Source: Streptomyces sp. TLI_146
GTDB taxonomy: Bacteria > Actinomycetota > Actinomycetes > Streptomycetales > Streptomycetaceae
NCBI RefSeq assembly: GCF_002846415.1
Contig: NZ_PJMX01000001.1
Coordinates: forward strand, 6,572,001 to 6,636,000
Direction of reading: 5' to 3'
DNA: 64,000 bases
Shown: piece after piece, positions 1 to 8,289 of the stretch
Layout: every line of letters starts with the position of its first letter
Numbering within the stretch: the first letter of the stretch is position 1
Notes under the pieces: model-generated
What the model was told of the DNA's origin: nothing
The model's database searches: none
The model's input: only the letters and a program-made list of their open reading frames with translations
Program-made: the position numbers and the translations under genes

Positions 1-467
1 TAGCAGAACAGGCCGGGCCCGGCGGAGTCCACGGCTCCGGACGCCATGGTGATGATGCTGCCCGCCGTACCGTTCTCGATCATGACGCGGGCCACCTCCT
101 GGCAGGAGTGCAGTACGCCCTTGAAGTTGACCGCGAGAACGCGGTCGAGGTCGGCGTCATCGGTGTCGAGTACCGCGCTGGAGTGCATGATCCCGGCGAT
201 GGCGGCCAGGACGTCGACCCGGCCCGCGCCGCGCACGGCCGCGCGCAGCGCCGTGCGATCGGTCACGTCGAGCACATGGGTGTACGCGGTGCCCCCGGCC
301 TTGGCGATCAGCTCGCGGGTGCCCCGGAGGCCCTGCTCGTCGAGGTCCGCGCAGTGCACGACCGCGCCCGCCTCGGCGAGCAGGACGGCACTGGCCCGCC
401 CGATACCGCCGGCGGCGCCGGTCACGAAGGCGGTGCGATCGGTGAGGTCGTACGCCGAGAGGGGCAT
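1..467 (-). CDS. SDR-family NAD(P)-dependent oxidoreductase (3' part outside window)
   Basis: Short-chain dehydrogenase/reductase, about 155 residues visible; the C-terminus lies beyond base 1. The N-terminus carries the Rossmann motif TGAAGGIGRA (residues about 16-25), an acidic residue after beta-2 (CADLDEQG) and the catalytic Ser in ITMASG. A Tyr follows 13 residues later (LFCY) at the window edge, the normal Ser-to-Tyr spacing; the Lys would be just outside. The start ATG at 465-467 is the first residue of a typical SDR N-terminus (MPLSAYDLTDRTAFVTG). It begins 32 bases after the nei stop in the same direction, so co-transcription with lhr-nei is possible. Substrate unknown. The family is certain; the specific function is not. 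Confidence 0.85.
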   Translation of the reverse strand, partial: MPLSAYDLTDRTAFVTGAAGGIGRASAVLLAEAGAVVHCADLDEQGLRGTRELIAKAGGTAYTHVLDVTDRTALRAAVRGAGRVDVLAAIAGIMHSSAVLDTDDADLDRVLAVNFKGVLHSCQEVARVMIENGTAGSIITMASGAVDSAGPGLFC

Positions 468-499
468 GCGGGGACGGTACGGGTAGATCTGACGGAGCG

Positions 500-1294
500 T
501 CAACTGCCTTGGCTTGTGGATCGGTTGTCCGCCGGAGGGTTGGGCTGGCAGCGGGGGCACCAGTAGGTGGGGCGCTCGCTGTCGGCGGGGTCGCGCAGGG
601 TGGTCGAGCGCAGCGCCGCACCGCAGCGGGGGCAGGGCTGTCCGCTGCGCCCGTACACGTACACCTTCCGGGAGGTGCGCTCGCGATTCGCCTCCAGCAG
701 CTTCTTGGCGGCCATGACGACCCGCGCGGGGTCGGTGAGCTCGCCCACCGGCAGCCACGGCACGGCCCGGACGGCGAAGCAGATCTCCGACTTGTAGACG
801 TTGCCGACCCCGGCCAGATTGCGCTGGTCGAGCAGCGCCTCGCCGAGCGGCCGGGCCGGGTCCTGGAGCAGGTTGCGCAGGGCCAGCTCGGGATCCCAGT
901 CCGGGCCGAGCAGATCGGGGCCGAGGTGGCCGACGACGCGGTGTTCGTCGCGGGTGCGGAGCAGGTCGAGGACGGCCAGCCGGTACCCGACGGCCGTCCG
1001 GTCCGCCGTGCCCAGGATCGCCCGGATCTGGTCGCTCCGGCCGCCCCGCCAGCGCTCCCCGGGCGCGAACACCCGCCAGGACCCTTCCATCCGCAGATGC
1101 GAGTGGAGGGTGAGGCCGCCCTCGATCCGGGTGAGCAGATGCTTTCCGCGCGGGGTGACGTCCAGCACGGTCCGCCCGGTCAGATCGACGGTCGCGAGCC
1201 GGGGCACGCGCAGGTCGGACCTGATCAGCTCGCATCCACCGAGCGCGTCATCGAGCCGCCGGGCGGCCTGCCAGACGGTGTCTCCTTCGGGCAT
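500..1294 (-). CDS. nei: Fpg/Nei family DNA glycosylase (endonuclease VIII-like)
   Basis: Base-excision repair glycosylase/AP lyase of 264 residues that removes oxidised bases. The protein starts MPEGDT, giving the catalytic Pro2 (N-terminal amine nucleophile) and Glu3 after Met removal. It has a conserved Lys in RGKHLL, the helix-two-turn-helix segment QRNLAGVGNVYKSE and a C-terminal four-Cys zinc finger (CPRC ... CPRC). PEGDT rather than PELPE favours Nei over Fpg. It lies 96 bases downstream of lhr in the same direction, a pairing also known in mycobacteria. A -10-like CACAAT lies exactly 6 bases before the ATG (1301-1306), so a separate leaderless transcript is possible. Confidence 0.93.
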   Translation of the reverse strand: MPEGDTVWQAARRLDDALGGCELIRSDLRVPRLATVDLTGRTVLDVTPRGKHLLTRIEGGLTLHSHLRMEGSWRVFAPGERWRGGRSDQIRAILGTADRTAVGYRLAVLDLLRTRDEHRVVGHLGPDLLGPDWDPELALRNLLQDPARPLGEALLDQRNLAGVGNVYKSEICFAVRAVPWLPVGELTDPARVVMAAKKLLEANRERTSRKVYVYGRSGQPCPRCGAALRSTTLRDPADSERPTYWCPRCQPNPPADNRSTSQGS

Positions 1295-1390
1295 GGGGTC
1301 ATTGTGCAGGGTTGGGGGGTCCGGGGTGGGGCGCCGCCAGGGGTGCGGGGGTGGGGCGAGTGTGGGGCGAGGGGGCTGGTCGCGCTGGAT

Positions 1391-4300
1391 TCAGGGCCGC
1401 AGTCGCAACCCCCTCGGCGTGGGGACGAACCCCGCCCCCTCCAGTGCCCGCGCCAGCGGCGCCGTGAGCGCGGCCTCGCCATTGACCCGCTCCACGGTCA
1501 CCGTCCCCAGCCGCCCGGCCCGCGCCGCCCCCGCCAGCGCCTCCACCGCCGCCAGCAGCGCCGGATCCTCGGGCTCGGACGGCCAGACCAGCAGGGACTT
1601 GCCACCGCGCTCCATGTAGAGCGCGAGCTCGCCGTCGACCAGGACGACCATCGACCCGGCCTTGCGGCCCGGCTTGTGCCCGGCCCCGGCCGGCGGCTCG
1701 GGCCAGGCAAGCGCCGCCCCGTAGGCGTTGGCGGGATCGGCGGCCGCCAGCACCACACCACGGGGCGCGGGCCGCGCCTCCGCACGGTCGCGCGCGGTGG
1801 CCGCCGCCCGCAGCCGGTCCACCGCCCCGTCCATCGCGAACTGGGCCGCGCCCAGCCCCTCCACGACATAGCCGCGCCGCGCCTGGCCGCTGTCCTCGAA
1901 CGCCGCCAGGATCCGGTACGTCGCCGAGAAGCCGCCCTCGACCCCCTCGGCCGCGACCGCGCCCCGGGTGACCACGCCGTGGCGGTCGAGGAGCGTCCGG
2001 GCCAGGGCGTGCGCCCGGTGAGTGGGGTCAGGCTCGCGGGCGGGCAGCAGCGACCAGCGCCCCGACACCGTCGGCGGCCCGGTGCGCGAGGCGGGCCGCG
2101 CCGCCGCCGTCAGCGTCCCGTAACGCCCGCGCGGGACGGTCCGCTTCGCTCGGTGCGCCGTGGACCCGGCGGTGCGGCCCGACCCCAGCAGCGCCCGCAG
2201 CGGCGCGAGCGTGTCGTTGGTGAGCCGCCCCGACCACGCCAGGTCCCATACGGCGTCGGCCAGTTGGGGGTCGGTGGCCTCCGGGTGGGTGGTGGAGCGG
2301 ACCTGGTCGGCGATCTGGCGGAAGAACAGCCCGTAGCCGGGGGCGAGCGCCGTCAGCACCGACTCGTGCAGCGCGGTGAGCTCCAGCGGGTGCGGCGGGG
2401 GCAGCAGCAGGGGCGCCGCGTCCGCGAGGAACAGGGACACCCAGCCGTCCTTGCCCGGCAGCGCGCCCGCCCCCGCCCACAGGACCTCGCCGGTGGTGGT
2501 GAGCTCGTCGAGCATCCCCGGCCCGTAGTCGGAGACCCGGGACGGCAGGACCAGCTTCTCCAGGGCGGACGCGGGCACGGCGGCGCCCTGCAACTGCTCG
2601 ACGGCCCGGGCCAGCCCGTCGATGCCGCGCAGGCTGTTGCTCCCCAGGTGCTGCCACTGCGGCAGGAAGGTGGCGAGCGCCGCCGGCGGCACCGGTTCCA
2701 GCTCGTGGCGCAGCGCGGCCAGGGAGCGGCGGCGCAGCCTGCGCAGCACCGTCGCGTCGCACCACTCCTGCCCGAGCCCCGCCGGATGGAACTCGCCCTG
2801 CACCACCCGCCCGCTCGCCGCCAGCCGCTGCAGCGCGCCGTCGGTGACGGCCGTGCCGAGGCCGAACCGGGCCGCCGCCGTGGCCGAGGTGAACGGCCCG
2901 TGCGTGCGCGCGTACCGCGACAGGAGGTCGCCGAGCGGGTCCTTGACCGGCTCCGTGAACGCCTCGGGCACCCCCACCGGCAGCGCCGTGCCCAGCGCGT
3001 CGCGCAGCCGCCCCGCGTCCTCGATCGCCGCCCAGTGCTCGGCGCCGCCGATCCGCACCCGGATGGCGCGGCGGGCGGCCGCGAGCTCCTGCGGCCACCC
3101 CGGGTCGGCGCCGCGCGCGACCAGCTCGTCGCCGGTCAGCGGCCCCAGCACCCGCAGCAGATCGGCGACGCCCTCCACGTCCTTGATCTGGCGGTCCTCG
3201 GTGAGCCACTGGAGCTCCTGCTCCAGCTCGGTCAGGACGTCCGCGTCCAGGAGCTCGCGCAACTCGGCCTGGCCCAGCAGCTCGGCCAGGAGGCGGGAGT
3301 CGAGCGAGAGGGCCGCGGCCCGCCGCTCGGCCAGCGGCGAGTCGCCCTCGTAGAGGAACTGGGCCACGTAGCCGAAGAGCAGCGAGCGCGCGAAGGGTGA
3401 CGGCTCGGGCGTGGTCACCTCGACCAGCCGGACCCGGCGCGCCTCCAGGTCGCCCATCAGCTCGGTCAGCCCCGGCACGTCGAAGACGTCCTGGAGGCAT
3501 TCGCGGACGGCCTCCAGGACGATCGGGAACGAGCCGAACTCGCTCGCGACCTGGAGCAGTTGGGCCGCGCGCTGGCGCTGCTGCCACAGCGGGGTGCGCT
3601 TGCCGGGGTTGCGCCGGGGCAGCAGCAACGCGCGCGCGGCGCACTCCCGGAAGCGGGCGGCGAACAGCGCCGAGCCGCCCACCTGGTCGGTGACGATCTG
3701 CTCGATCTCACCCTTGTCGAAGACCGCGTCCGCCGCCCCGATGGGGGCCTGCTCGCTGTCGTATGTCGAGTCCAGGTGGCCCGGGTCCTGGTCGAGGAGG
3801 TCGAAGCCCATCAGGTCGGCGTCGGGCAGCCGCAGCACGATGCCGTCGTCCGCGTGCATGACCTGGGCGTCCATCCCGTACCGCTCGGCCAGACGGGCGC
3901 CGAGCGCCAGTGCCCACGGCGCGTGCACCTGGGCCCCGAAGGGGGAGTGGATGACGACCCGCCAGTCGCCCAGCTCGTCGCGGAACCGCTCGACGAGGAT
4001 GGTGCGGTCGTCGGGCACGTGGCCGCACGCGCGGCGCTGCTCGTCGAGGTAGGCCACCACGTTGTCGGCCGCCCAGGCGTCCAGGCCCGCGCTCAGCAGC
4101 CGCAGCCGCGCGTCCTCGGCGCTGAGCGAGCCGACCTCGCGCAGGAACGCGCCGAGGGCGCGCCCCAGTTCGAGCGGGCGGCCCAGCTGGTCGCCCTTCC
4201 AGAACGGCAGCCTTCCCGGGACACCGGGGGCGGGGGAGACCAGCACGCGGTCGCGGGTGATGTCCTCGATGCGCCAGGACGTGGTGCCCAGCGTGAACAC

Positions 4301-6040
4301 ATCGCCGACGCGCGACTCGTAGACCATCTCCTCATCGAGCTCGCCGACCCGGCCGCCGCCCTTCTTGGGGTCGGAGCCCGCCAGGAAGACGCCGAACAGG
4401 CCACGGTCCGGGATGGTGCCGCCGGATGTCACCGCGAGGCGCTGGGCGCCGGGGCGGCCCGTCACCGTACCGGCCACGCGGTCCCACACCACGCGCGGGC
4501 GCAGCTCCGCGAAGGCGTCGGACGGATAGCGGCCCGCCAGCATGTCCAGGACGGCCGTGAACGCCGACTCCGGCAGCGCCGCGAACGGCGCCGCCCGGCG
4601 CACCAGCGCCAGCAGATCGTCCGCCTGCCAGCTGTCCAGGGCCGTCATGGCGACCAACTGCTGTGCCAGCACGTCCAGCGGATTGGACGGGATCCGCAGC
4701 GACTCGATGGCTCCCGAACGCATCCGCTCGGTGACCACCGCCGACTGGACCAGATCGCCCCGGTACTTCGGGAAGACCACGCCCGTGGAGACCGCGCCCA
4801 CCTGGTGTCCGGCGCGGCCCACCCGCTGCAGGCCCGAGGCGACCGAGGGCGGCGACTCGACCTGCACCACCAGGTCCACCGCGCCCATGTCGATGCCCAG
4901 TTCAAGACTGGAGGTGGCGACGACGGCGGGCAGCCGGCCCGCCTTCAGGTCCTCCTCGACCAGGGCGCGCTGCTCCTTGGAGACCGAGCCGTGATGGGCG
5001 CGCGCGAGGACGGGCGGCGCCCCCTTGGCCGCCCCCGACTGGGCCATGACCTCGGCCGGGGAGTGCGCCTCCGCCAACGGCATGGCGCTCTCGCCCGCCT
5101 CCAGCGCGGCCGCCGTGGCACGCTCGTACGCGATCTCGTTGAGCCGGTTGCACAGCCGCTCGGCGAGACGGCGGGAGTTGGCGAAGACGATCGTCGAGCG
5201 GTGCGCCTGGACCAGGTCGACGATGCGCTCCTCGACGTGCGGCCAGATCGACGGCTTCTCCGCGCCCTCGGCCGCGTCGGCCGCCGGCGAGCCGCCCAGC
5301 TCCCCGAGATCCTCCACGGGAACGACCACCGACAGGTCGAACTCCTTGGTGGAGCGCGGCTGGACGATCTCCACCTTGCGCTGCGGCGACAGGAAGCGCG
5401 CCACCTCGTCCACCGGACGCACCGTCGCCGACAGGCCGATCCGGCGCGCGGGCCTGGCCAGCAGCTCGTCCAACCGCTCCAGGGACAGGGCGAGATGGGC
5501 TCCGCGCTTGGTGCCCGCCACCGCGTGCACCTCGTCCAGGATCACCGTCTCGACTCCCGCCAGCGCCTCGCGCGCGGACGACGTGAGCATCAGGAACAGC
5601 GACTCGGGCGTGGTGATCAGAATGTCCGGAGGCCGGGTCGACATGGCACGCCGCTCGGCGGGCGGAGTGTCACCGGAACGGATCCCGACCCGCACCTCCG
5701 GCTCCGGCAGCCCCAGACGCACCGACTCCTGGCGGATGCCCGTGAGCGGGGAGCGCAGATTCCGCTCGACGTCGACCGCCAGCGCCTTCAGCGGCGACAC
5801 GTACAGCACCCGGCAGCGCTTCTTCGCCTCGGCGGGCGGCGGGGCGGCGGCCAGCCCGTCCAGAGCGGCCAGGAACGCGGCGAGGGTCTTGCCCGAGCCG
5901 GTCGGCGCGACCACCAGGACGTCCGAACCCTCGGAGATCGCCCGCCAGGCGCCCTCCTGCGCGGCGGTGGGCGCGGTGAAGGCCCCCGTGAACCAGCCCC
6001 TGGTCGCGGGAGAGAAGGAATCCAGCGCTGTCCTTGCCAT
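1391..6040 (-). CDS. lhr: Lhr family ATP-dependent helicase (full-length, Lhr-CTD containing)
   Basis: Large SF2 3'-5' helicase, 1549 residues from the chosen start. The N-terminal motor shows Walker A PTGSGKTLAAF, the DEVH box (ILDEVHAVAGTKRGAHL), SAT, and motif V/VI (SSLELGIDMGAVDLV ... QRVGRAGHQVG). The second half matches the long Lhr C-terminal region. Mycobacterial Lhr is a damage-induced ssDNA-dependent translocase that unwinds RNA:DNA hybrids. The reading frame extends upstream to 6121, but a PafBC-type promoter (6048-6070) sits over that extension and its -10 is 7 bases before ATG 6040, so this ATG is chosen and the message is probably leaderless. It heads the leftward lhr-nei group. 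Confidence 0.93.
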   Translation of the reverse strand: MARTALDSFSPATRGWFTGAFTAPTAAQEGAWRAISEGSDVLVVAPTGSGKTLAAFLAALDGLAAAPPPAEAKKRCRVLYVSPLKALAVDVERNLRSPLTGIRQESVRLGLPEPEVRVGIRSGDTPPAERRAMSTRPPDILITTPESLFLMLTSSAREALAGVETVILDEVHAVAGTKRGAHLALSLERLDELLARPARRIGLSATVRPVDEVARFLSPQRKVEIVQPRSTKEFDLSVVVPVEDLGELGGSPAADAAEGAEKPSIWPHVEERIVDLVQAHRSTIVFANSRRLAERLCNRLNEIAYERATAAALEAGESAMPLAEAHSPAEVMAQSGAAKGAPPVLARAHHGSVSKEQRALVEEDLKAGRLPAVVATSSLELGIDMGAVDLVVQVESPPSVASGLQRVGRAGHQVGAVSTGVVFPKYRGDLVQSAVVTERMRSGAIESLRIPSNPLDVLAQQLVAMTALDSWQADDLLALVRRAAPFAALPESAFTAVLDMLAGRYPSDAFAELRPRVVWDRVAGTVTGRPGAQRLAVTSGGTIPDRGLFGVFLAGSDPKKGGGRVGELDEEMVYESRVGDVFTLGTTSWRIEDITRDRVLVSPAPGVPGRLPFWKGDQLGRPLELGRALGAFLREVGSLSAEDARLRLLSAGLDAWAADNVVAYLDEQRRACGHVPDDRTILVERFRDELGDWRVVIHSPFGAQVHAPWALALGARLAERYGMDAQVMHADDGIVLRLPDADLMGFDLLDQDPGHLDSTYDSEQAPIGAADAVFDKGEIEQIVTDQVGGSALFAARFRECAARALLLPRRNPGKRTPLWQQRQRAAQLLQVASEFGSFPIVLEAVRECLQDVFDVPGLTELMGDLEARRVRLVEVTTPEPSPFARSLLFGYVAQFLYEGDSPLAERRAAALSLDSRLLAELLGQAELRELLDADVLTELEQELQWLTEDRQIKDVEGVADLLRVLGPLTGDELVARGADPGWPQELAAARRAIRVRIGGAEHWAAIEDAGRLRDALGTALPVGVPEAFTEPVKDPLGDLLSRYARTHGPFTSATAAARFGLGTAVTDGALQRLAASGRVVQGEFHPAGLGQEWCDATVLRRLRRRSLAALRHELEPVPPAALATFLPQWQHLGSNSLRGIDGLARAVEQLQGAAVPASALEKLVLPSRVSDYGPGMLDELTTTGEVLWAGAGALPGKDGWVSLFLADAAPLLLPPPHPLELTALHESVLTALAPGYGLFFRQIADQVRSTTHPEATDPQLADAVWDLAWSGRLTNDTLAPLRALLGSGRTAGSTAHRAKRTVPRGRYGTLTAAARPASRTGPPTVSGRWSLLPAREPDPTHRAHALARTLLDRHGVVTRGAVAAEGVEGGFSATYRILAAFEDSGQARRGYVVEGLGAAQFAMDGAVDRLRAAATARDRAEARPAPRGVVLAAADPANAYGAALAWPEPPAGAGHKPGRKAGSMVVLVDGELALYMERGGKSLLVWPSEPEDPALLAAVEALAGAARAGRLGTVTVERVNGEAALTAPLARALEGAGFVPTPRGLRLRP

Positions 6041-6047
6041 GGTCCCC

Positions 6048-6070
6048 ATCGTGCACCCACCCACTGACAA
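6048..6070 (-). promoter_or_regulatory. PafBC-type (RecA-independent DNA damage) promoter of lhr
   Basis: Minus strand reads TTGTCAGTG (6062-6070), 8 bases, then CACGAT (6048-6053), then 7 bases to the ATG at 6040. The consensus is TTGTCRGTG-N8-TAnnnT. The upstream element and spacing are perfect; the -10 has C for T at its first position. lhr is known to be damage-induced in mycobacteria. Confidence 0.8.
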
Positions 6071-6096
6071 TGGCCCGGAGCTGCGAGAATGCGGAT

Positions 6097-6951
6097 ATGA
6101 ACGCGGCCGAGGAGTGGGCACGGCACTGGCGGTACCCGGGACTGCCGGGCCTCGAACTGCTCCACGCCCGCTACGTCAGCCACTCCTTCTCCCGCCACAG
6201 CCACGAGGGCTTCGTCTTCGGCGCGGTACGCGGCGGCATCGAGGACGTCGTCCTGCCCGGCGAGACCGTACGGGCGCGGCCCGGCACCGTCGTCATGATC
6301 AATCCCGAGGTGCCGCACGCCGCCCACGCCGGAGTCCCCGAGGGCTGGACGTACGCCACGCTCTACCCCTCCTCGCAGCTCATCGCCGACATCGCCGCCG
6401 AGGTCACCACCCTGCGCGGCACCGCGGGCTTCGCCGAGACCATCGTCGAGGACCCGGACACCGCCCTGCTCATCCAGGAGGTGCACCGGGCGGCCGAGCA
6501 GGGCAACGCGCTCGCCGCCGACACCGTGTTCCGCGTCGCCGTCGCCCGCCTGCTGCGCCGCCACGGACAGTCCCTGCCCGCGCGCACCACCGGCTCGGCC
6601 GGCGCCCGCACGGCGGCCGCCGCACGCGCCCTCCTGAAGGAGCGGCTGGTGGACCCGCCGTCCCTGGAACAGCTCGCCCACGACCTCGGGACCAGCCCGT
6701 TCGCGCTGCTGCGGGCCTTCAAGGGCGCGTACGGGCTGCCCCCGCACACCTGGCTCACCGGCGAACGCATCCGCCGGGCCCGGCTGCTCCTGGAGGCCGG
6801 GACCGCGCCCGCGGAGGCCGCCGTGGCCGTCGGCTTCACCGACCAGCCGCACCTCAACCGCCACTTCACTCGCATCGTGGGAGTGACGCCCGGCGTATAC
6901 CGCAGGGAGCGCGCAAGAACGTACAAGAACGCGGGAGCCCCGCCCCCGTAA
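6097..6951 (+). CDS. AraC family transcriptional regulator
   Basis: 284-residue regulator with an N-terminal AraC-type cupin (HSHEGFVFG and PGTVVMINPEVPHAAH in the first third) and a C-terminal double helix-turn-helix (about residues 185-280; SLEQLAHDLGTSPFALLRAFKGAYG ... VGFTDQPHLNRHFTRIVGVTPGVYR). The frame is open further upstream, but MNAAEEW at 6097 is the natural start: it is preceded by the -10-like GAGAAT with 6 bases between, so the mRNA is probably leaderless. It is divergent from lhr and lies 10 bases upstream of azlC. AraC regulators next to azlCD are common and usually control the exporter in response to an amino acid or related ligand. Ligand unknown. Confidence 0.9.
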   Translation: MNAAEEWARHWRYPGLPGLELLHARYVSHSFSRHSHEGFVFGAVRGGIEDVVLPGETVRARPGTVVMINPEVPHAAHAGVPEGWTYATLYPSSQLIADIAAEVTTLRGTAGFAETIVEDPDTALLIQEVHRAAEQGNALAADTVFRVAVARLLRRHGQSLPARTTGSAGARTAAAARALLKERLVDPPSLEQLAHDLGTSPFALLRAFKGAYGLPPHTWLTGERIRRARLLLEAGTAPAEAAVAVGFTDQPHLNRHFTRIVGVTPGVYRRERARTYKNAGAPPP

Positions 6952-6961
6952 CGTCCCGGAC

Positions 6962-7816
6962 GTGGCAGCAGAACAGTCAGCACCCCCAGAAATACGCCCT
7001 GAGAGCGGAGCCGCAGCAAGCTCCCCCCTCAGCGGCACCGAGCCGGACCCGACCCTCCCGGACGAGCGCAAGCCGGACTCCGCCGTCGTCAGGGACGCCC
7101 TCGGCGTCGGCGTGGCCGTCGGGCTCTCGGGCTTCGCCTTCGGAGTGACCTCGGCGGGATCGGGGCTCACCCTCCTCCAGACCTGCGCGCTCAGCCTCCT
7201 CGTCTTCACCGGCGCCTCGCAGTTCGCCCTGGTGGGCGCGCTCGCCGCGGGCGGCAACCCGTTCACGGCGGCGGCCGGAGCCTTCTTCCTGGGCGTACGC
7301 AACGCCTTCTACGGGCTACGCCTGTCGCAGCTGCTCGCACTCCCGCGCGCGGTGCGGCCGTTCGCCGCCCAGTGGGTGATCGACGAGACGACCGTCGTGA
7401 CCCTCGCCCAGCCCACCCGCCGGGCCGCGCGGATCGGCTTCACCGTCACCGGACTCACGCTCTACGTGCTGTGGAACCTGACGACCCTGGCCGGAGCCGC
7501 CGGCGCGGAGGCCATCGGCGACACCGACGCGTGGGGACTGGACGCGGCGAGCCCCGCCGTTTTCCTGGCGCTGCTCGCGCCGATGCTCACCACCGCCACG
7601 GAACGGATCACCGCCGGGGTCGCGGTCCTGCTGGCCCTGGGCTTCCTGCCGGTGCTGCCGGCCGGGGCGCCGGTCCTGCTGGCCGCGCTCGCCGCACCCC
7701 TCGTGCTGTTCCTCAAGGGCCGCGCGGACGCCGCCAAGGGCCGCGAGAACACCATGAAGGGCCGGACCCAGTCCGTACCGGCCGACGGGAACTCCGGGAA
7801 GGGAGCGGGGCGTTGA
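6962..7816 (+). CDS. azlC: AzlC family branched-chain amino acid exporter, large subunit
   Basis: 284-residue inner-membrane permease, large partner of AzlD. Signature segments are LGVGVAVGLSGFAFGV, the TGASQFALVGALAAGG loop and FFLGVRNAFYGLRLS, followed by several hydrophobic helices. The first ~40 residues are hydrophilic and poorly conserved; the last ~30 form a Lys/Arg-rich cytosolic tail. The start is GTG at 6962; a TAACGT hexamer overlapping the araC stop lies 7 bases before it, so azlC may also have its own leaderless transcript. The stop overlaps the TTG start of azlD by 4 bases, so the two are translationally coupled. B. subtilis AzlCD exports branched-chain amino acids and the analogue 4-azaleucine; substrate here is inferred. 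Confidence 0.9.
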   Translation: MAAEQSAPPEIRPESGAAASSPLSGTEPDPTLPDERKPDSAVVRDALGVGVAVGLSGFAFGVTSAGSGLTLLQTCALSLLVFTGASQFALVGALAAGGNPFTAAAGAFFLGVRNAFYGLRLSQLLALPRAVRPFAAQWVIDETTVVTLAQPTRRAARIGFTVTGLTLYVLWNLTTLAGAAGAEAIGDTDAWGLDAASPAVFLALLAPMLTTATERITAGVAVLLALGFLPVLPAGAPVLLAALAAPLVLFLKGRADAAKGRENTMKGRTQSVPADGNSGKGAGR

Positions 7817-8121
7817 ACGTCTGGATCGCCATCGCCGCCACCGCCGTCGGCTGCTACCTGGTCAAGCTCCTCGGCCTCCTGGTCCCCGCCGGGGCCCTGG
7901 AGCGGCCCCTGGTGCGACGGCTCGCCGCGCTGCTGCCGGTCGCACTGCTGGCCGCCCTCACCGCCCAGCAGACCTTCAGCAGCGGCCAGCACCTGGTGCT
8001 GGACGCCCGAGGCGCAGGCCTCGCGGCGGCAGCCGTCGCCCTGATGCTGCGCGCCCCCTTCCTGGTGATCGTCGCCGCCGCCGTACTGGTGACGGCGGGA
8101 GTACGGGCCATGGGCGGCTGA
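7813..8121 (+). CDS. azlD: AzlD family branched-chain amino acid exporter, small subunit
   Basis: About 102 residues, almost entirely hydrophobic with three to four predicted membrane helices (LNVWIAIAATAVGCYLVKLLGLLVP ... LAALLPVALLAALTAQQTF ... FLVIVAAAVLVTAGVRAMGG), matching the AzlD family length and pattern. The start is taken as TTG at 7813 because it overlaps the azlC stop (TTGA) and gives the usual AzlD N-terminus; the open frame continues upstream inside azlC. It acts with AzlC as a two-subunit exporter. A long inverted repeat follows the stop. Confidence 0.88.
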   Translation: MNVWIAIAATAVGCYLVKLLGLLVPAGALERPLVRRLAALLPVALLAALTAQQTFSSGQHLVLDARGAGLAAAAVALMLRAPFLVIVAAAVLVTAGVRAMGG

Positions 8122-8160
8122 GCGCCGCCTGGCAGCGCCTACGGAGGGCATCCGCCTGCC

Positions 8161-8235
8161 CCCGTACGGGAAAGGCGGTCCACCCTCCTCACAGGGAAGC
8201 TGCAACAGGAAGGCGGACCGCCTTTCCCGTACGGG
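8161..8235. terminator. 21-bp perfect inverted repeat between convergent genes (probable bidirectional terminator)
   Basis: Arms 8161-8181 and 8215-8235 are perfectly complementary over 21 bases, separated by 33 bases. Each arm also contains the small palindrome CCCGTACGGG. The element lies between azlD (rightward) and the leftward gene ending at 8290, where a two-way terminator is expected. The long loop and nested palindromes are unusual for a simple terminator. Confidence 0.75.
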
Positions 8236-8289
8236 ACAGCGGAAGGCCCACCCCACGGGACGGACGCTCCGCTGTCGGGGCGCCCGGCG

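Noticed and set aside
509..3400. Very long open frame (963 codons) on the plus strand across nei and lhr
   Set aside because: It is antisense to two well-supported genes, has Arg/Pro/Gly-rich shadow composition and no domain; long antisense frames are expected at this GC content.
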